Positions 39,884 to 42,063 of a stretch of DNA of 42,063 nucleotides are shown in pieces. The notes beneath the pieces are model-generated. The model saw only the letters and a program-made list of their open reading frames with translations, had not been told where the DNA came from and made no database searches. A program made the position numbers and the translations under genes. Source of the stretch: Rhodospirillales bacterium (GTDB lineage Bacteria; Pseudomonadota; Alphaproteobacteria; ATCC43930; CGMCC-115725); contig CANJCB010000036.1 in the NCBI GenBank assembly GCA_947473305.1, positions 1 through 42,063 on the forward strand, written 5' to 3'. Each line of letters starts with the position of its first letter. Position 1 is the stretch's first letter.

Positions 39884-40957
39884 TCAGGAGGCTGACGAGC
39901 CGGCCTTCGTATCCTCCGGCGCCAGCCAGAGCTCTTCCGACTTCGATCCAGGTCCGGCCGACTTCTTCTCGAAGCCGCGCACCCCTTCGCTATACTGGTA
40001 CCAGTAATAGAAATCCTCGTAGCGGATCGGCGGATATTCCGCTGGCCTGTCGGGCGTCACGCAGGTCGGCACGCATTCCACCATGGCGTCGAGGTCGGGG
40101 GCCACGAAGAAGGGGATCGAATAGCGATCGACCTCATTGGTATTGATGACCCGGTGCCGTGTCGATTTGAAACGCCCATTGGTGAAGCGCACCATGGTGT
40201 TCCCGGAGTTGACCACGAAAGTGCCGGGAATGACGTCCGCGATCCGCCAATGACCGGAGGGCATCTGCACCGCAAGGCCCGGGACGTTCCCCTGAGCGAG
40301 GATAGTCATGAAGCAATTGTCCGTATGAGGCGGGATGCCGTAGCGGCGGTTCCCGATCTCCTTCTGGGGCGGGTAATAGACCATGCTCATGATGATATGC
40401 GGGTCGGCGAAGGCCGCGTCGAAATAGTCGGCCGGCAACTCGAGCGCTGCGGCCCAGAGCGGCAGCATCTTTTTGGCAAGCCCATGCAGGATCCCCTGAT
40501 ATTCGAGCGCGCCCTCCTTGAAACCATCGAGCCAATGCGGCCAGACATTGGGCCGGCGGAACGGCTTGCTGGGGTCAAGCTTGGGATGGCCGGGCGAGCG
40601 TTCCTGGACGATGTTGATGGTCGAGTTGAGGCTGGGCTTCTGGGTGGCGGCCAGGGTCTGCCGATCCTCGACGCCCTGATAGCCCGTCCTGTCGAATTTG
40701 GGCATCGTGCGCCGAACCTCTAGCGGTGATTCGTGCAGCCGGCGGGATTGGGCGAAGGCCTGGTCGATGGCGCCCTGGGGCACGCCATGGCCGATCAGGT
40801 AGAAGAAGCCCACGGTCTCGGAAATTTCCCGCAGCCTGGTCCCGAGAAGCTCCCGCGAGCCGGGCTCGCCAGCAATATAGGGAGCGATGTCCAATACGGG
40901 GATTTCCTCGGTGGAATCCGGGTGCTCCATCAAATAGATCTCTTCGGCGCCATCCAT
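39884..40957 (-). CDS. 2-Oxoglutarate/Fe(II)-dependent oxygenase, isopenicillin-N-synthase-like family
   Basis: A 357-residue DIOX-N plus double-stranded beta-helix protein. ATG 40957 follows GGAGAG. The reading to 40975 begins at a TTG within that site. The DIOX-N part has IPVLDIAPYI and VGFFYLIGHGVPQGAIDQAF. The iron ligands are His211-x-Asp213 in GIPPHTDNCFMTIL and His268 in STRHRVI, with the 2-oxoglutarate-binding Arg278-x-Ser280 (RYSIPFF). Family enzymes hydroxylate, desaturate or cyclise small molecules. Some use no 2-oxoglutarate. It follows the binding-protein gene by 33 bases. The insert before the core and the C-terminal YYWYQYSEGVRGFE tail are unassigned. Confidence 0.9.
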   Translation of the reverse strand: MDGAEEIYLMEHPDSTEEIPVLDIAPYIAGEPGSRELLGTRLREISETVGFFYLIGHGVPQGAIDQAFAQSRRLHESPLEVRRTMPKFDRTGYQGVEDRQTLAATQKPSLNSTINIVQERSPGHPKLDPSKPFRRPNVWPHWLDGFKEGALEYQGILHGLAKKMLPLWAAALELPADYFDAAFADPHIIMSMVYYPPQKEIGNRRYGIPPHTDNCFMTILAQGNVPGLAVQMPSGHWRIADVIPGTFVVNSGNTMVRFTNGRFKSTRHRVINTNEVDRYSIPFFVAPDLDAMVECVPTCVTPDRPAEYPPIRYEDFYYWYQYSEGVRGFEKKSAGPGSKSEELWLAPEDTKAGSSAS

Positions 40958-40990
40958 TTTCAGTCTCTCCAGCAAGAGGAAACCCAGGGC

Positions 40991-41986
40991 CTATCCGGCC
41001 ATCCAGGCGGCGAGCCGATCCTTGATCTCGCCGAAGCGCGGGGTGAGCCAATCGTAGTCAGGCTGTATTCCCTGGGCGAGCTTGTCCGGCGCCGTCGGAG
41101 AGATCGCGATTTGCTCCTTCGTCATGAAGTCGAAGGCTTTGGGGTTTCCGGGCCCGTAATTCTGCATGGTCGCAAAGAGCGCGTGCTGCTTGGGGTCCAG
41201 GAAGAATTCCAGATACTTGAAGGCGTTCTTGGCGCGGGGCGTTCCCTTCAGCACATAATATTTTCCACCGGTCTCCAGATGCGCCTGATTCCAGACCATC
41301 TCGATCGGCAGGCCTTGATCGACCAGCGACTGCGCGCCGCCGCTCCACATCGGCATCATATCGACCTCGCCGTCGCGCATGAGCGCCATGGCCTGCGCCC
41401 CTTGCGTCCACCAGATGGTGATATGGGGTTTGATCTCATCGAGTTTCTTGAAGGCTCGGTCCATGTCGAAGGGATAGACCTTGGAGGGTGGAACGCCATC
41501 GGCCATCAGGGCGAATTCGATCACGCTATTGGCCCTGACCAGCATGCCCCGCTTGCCGGGAAATTTCTTCACGTCCCAGAAGTCCGTCCAACTCCGGGGT
41601 CCGCCGTTCGGGAATTTATCCTTGCGGTAGACCAGGGTGGAGCCGCCCGTGACATCCTTGAAGCCGTCGCCCGAAATGCCGTCCTTTATGGCCGGGTTGT
41701 TCACATCGACCACGTTTCGGTCGAGTGGTTCGACCAGGCCTTCGAGATGGGCGGCGTGATACTCGATATCGGTCACGTCGAAGTCGTAATTCCTGGCCTG
41801 GATCTGCGCCTTCACCTTGGCAAGGGAAACCCCCTGAACGGGGACGACCTTAATCCCGGTCTTCGCGGTGAAAGGCCCGAAAAAAGCGGCCTCTTCGGCC
41901 TTCTGCCAGGAGCCGCCGAAGGTGCCGACATAGACTGTCAACGCCGGAGACAAAGGGAGCCACGTGGCGGAGGCAAAGGGAGCCAC
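40991..41986 (-). pseudogene. PotD-like ABC substrate-binding protein missing its signal peptide (5'-truncated)
   Basis: The mature binding protein is complete, from LTVYVGTFGGSWQKAEEAAF to IKDRLAAWMAG, and is a paralogue of the gene at 2194 (PNGGPRSWTDFWDVKKFPG in both with few changes). Upstream of LTVYVG there is no hydrophobic leader. The only in-frame start is a GTG at 41986 giving MAPFASATWLPLSPA, and an in-frame stop lies at 42038-42040. The start falls inside a 23-bp-period direct repeat and close to a terminator-like palindrome. The original 5' end appears to have been deleted, so the protein would stay in the cytoplasm if made. An alternative is a functional leaderless protein. Confidence 0.75.
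41945..41986. repeat. Imperfect direct repeat, 19-bp unit, 23-bp period
   Basis: Copies at 41945-41963 and 41968-41986 differ at one position (A41950 against G41973). The core CAAAGGGAGCCAC is identical at 41951-41963 and 41974-41986. It covers the apparent 5' end of the truncated binding-protein gene and may mark slippage or a deletion junction. Confidence 0.8.
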
Positions 41987-42006
41987 TCGCTGGCTGGGGT
42001 TTCGGG

Positions 42007-42042
42007 AATGAGAAGGGGGTCCGATCGGACCCCCTTCTCATT
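42007..42042 (+). terminator. Perfect 36-bp palindrome, probable factor-independent terminator
   Basis: Bases 42007-42024 are the exact reverse complement of 42025-42042. The arm is AATGAGAAGGGGGTCCGA. As RNA it would fold to a stem of about 16 pairs around a GAUC loop, with TTTT at 42041-42044 on the plus strand. This is strong for a terminator of a plus-strand gene, yet no plus-strand gene precedes it within 5 kb: the nearest genes on the left all read leftward. On the minus strand it could end a gene to the right of the window, just before the leaderless binding-protein gene. Confidence 0.6.
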
Positions 42043-42063
42043 TTCAGCCGTCGATTTCCCGGG

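Noticed and set aside
1-42063. CRISPR arrays, tRNA/rRNA genes, prophage or conjugation genes
   Set aside because: No regularly spaced repeats, cloverleaf-like segments or phage/conjugation proteins were seen. The only mobile sequence is the IS3 end at the left edge.

Overview
This is a GC-rich, gene-dense stretch that reads like the chromosome or a large replicon of a soil or rhizosphere alphaproteobacterium. The inference rests on Tat-type leaders on periplasmic binding proteins, HcnABC/opine-oxidase-like and 2-oxo acid catabolic genes, short ATGA/GTGA gene overlaps and high GC at third positions. I cannot name a genus. There are no tRNA, rRNA, CRISPR or phage genes. Almost every gene is for uptake or oxidative breakdown of small organic molecules. 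I count nine ABC-transporter binding proteins (two of them damaged) and three sets of ABC membrane and ATPase subunits.

Layout. (1) 1-581: the last 28 codons and right end of an IS3-family element, fused to the 3' part of a LysR regulator. (2) 600-1949, minus: an FMN-dependent NtaA/SnaA/DszA-type monooxygenase. (3) 2194-13618, plus: a PotD-like binding protein, a two-subunit Rieske dioxygenase (3541-5342), a Gfa-type glutathione/formaldehyde enzyme, a NitT-type binding protein followed by a PotABC-like transporter core, a benzoylformate-decarboxylase-like ThDP enzyme and two tandem PotD-like binding proteins. (4) 13679-15759, minus: an NTF2-like protein, an SCP-x-type thiolase and an acyl-CoA ligase reduced to its two ends. 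(5) 16071-23502, plus: an amino-acid-type ABC transporter, an Asp/Glu-racemase-family protein, a three-component HcnABC-like amine/amino-acid dehydrogenase and two tandem DapB-like reductases, very tightly packed. (6) 23499-26328, minus: a MalY/PatB-type PLP enzyme and a frameshifted peptide-type binding protein. This unit diverges from (7) 26472-31605, plus: a GntR/FCD regulator, a leaderless NitT-like binding protein, a thiol-dioxygenase-like cupin, a Rieske oxygenase and a DppA-like binding protein. A GntR-type palindrome lies between (6) and (7). (8) 31623-32965, minus: a SAM methyltransferase coupled to a 70-residue coiled-coil protein. (9) 33183-36997, plus: DppBCDF. (10) 36987-42063, minus: an arylmalonate-decarboxylase/maleate-isomerase-family protein, an FAD hydroxylase, a TetR regulator, a 2-oxoglutarate/Fe(II) oxygenase-family protein and a PotD-like binding protein that has lost its signal peptide next to a perfect 36-bp palindrome.

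How it may work together (inference): each block pairs uptake with a first oxidative attack. Block 5 is the best candidate for an undescribed pathway. A racemase, a flavin/iron-sulfur amine dehydrogenase and two imine-reductase-fold proteins sit behind a dedicated importer, and the two reductases have complementary deviations at the DapB active site. Blocks 6-7 carry a C-S-lyase-type PLP enzyme, a thiol-dioxygenase-like cupin and a sulfonate/nitrate-type binding protein, which suggests organosulfur chemistry. Decay is concentrated at the two window edges, in the acyl-CoA ligase and in one binding protein, so part of this catabolic island is eroding.
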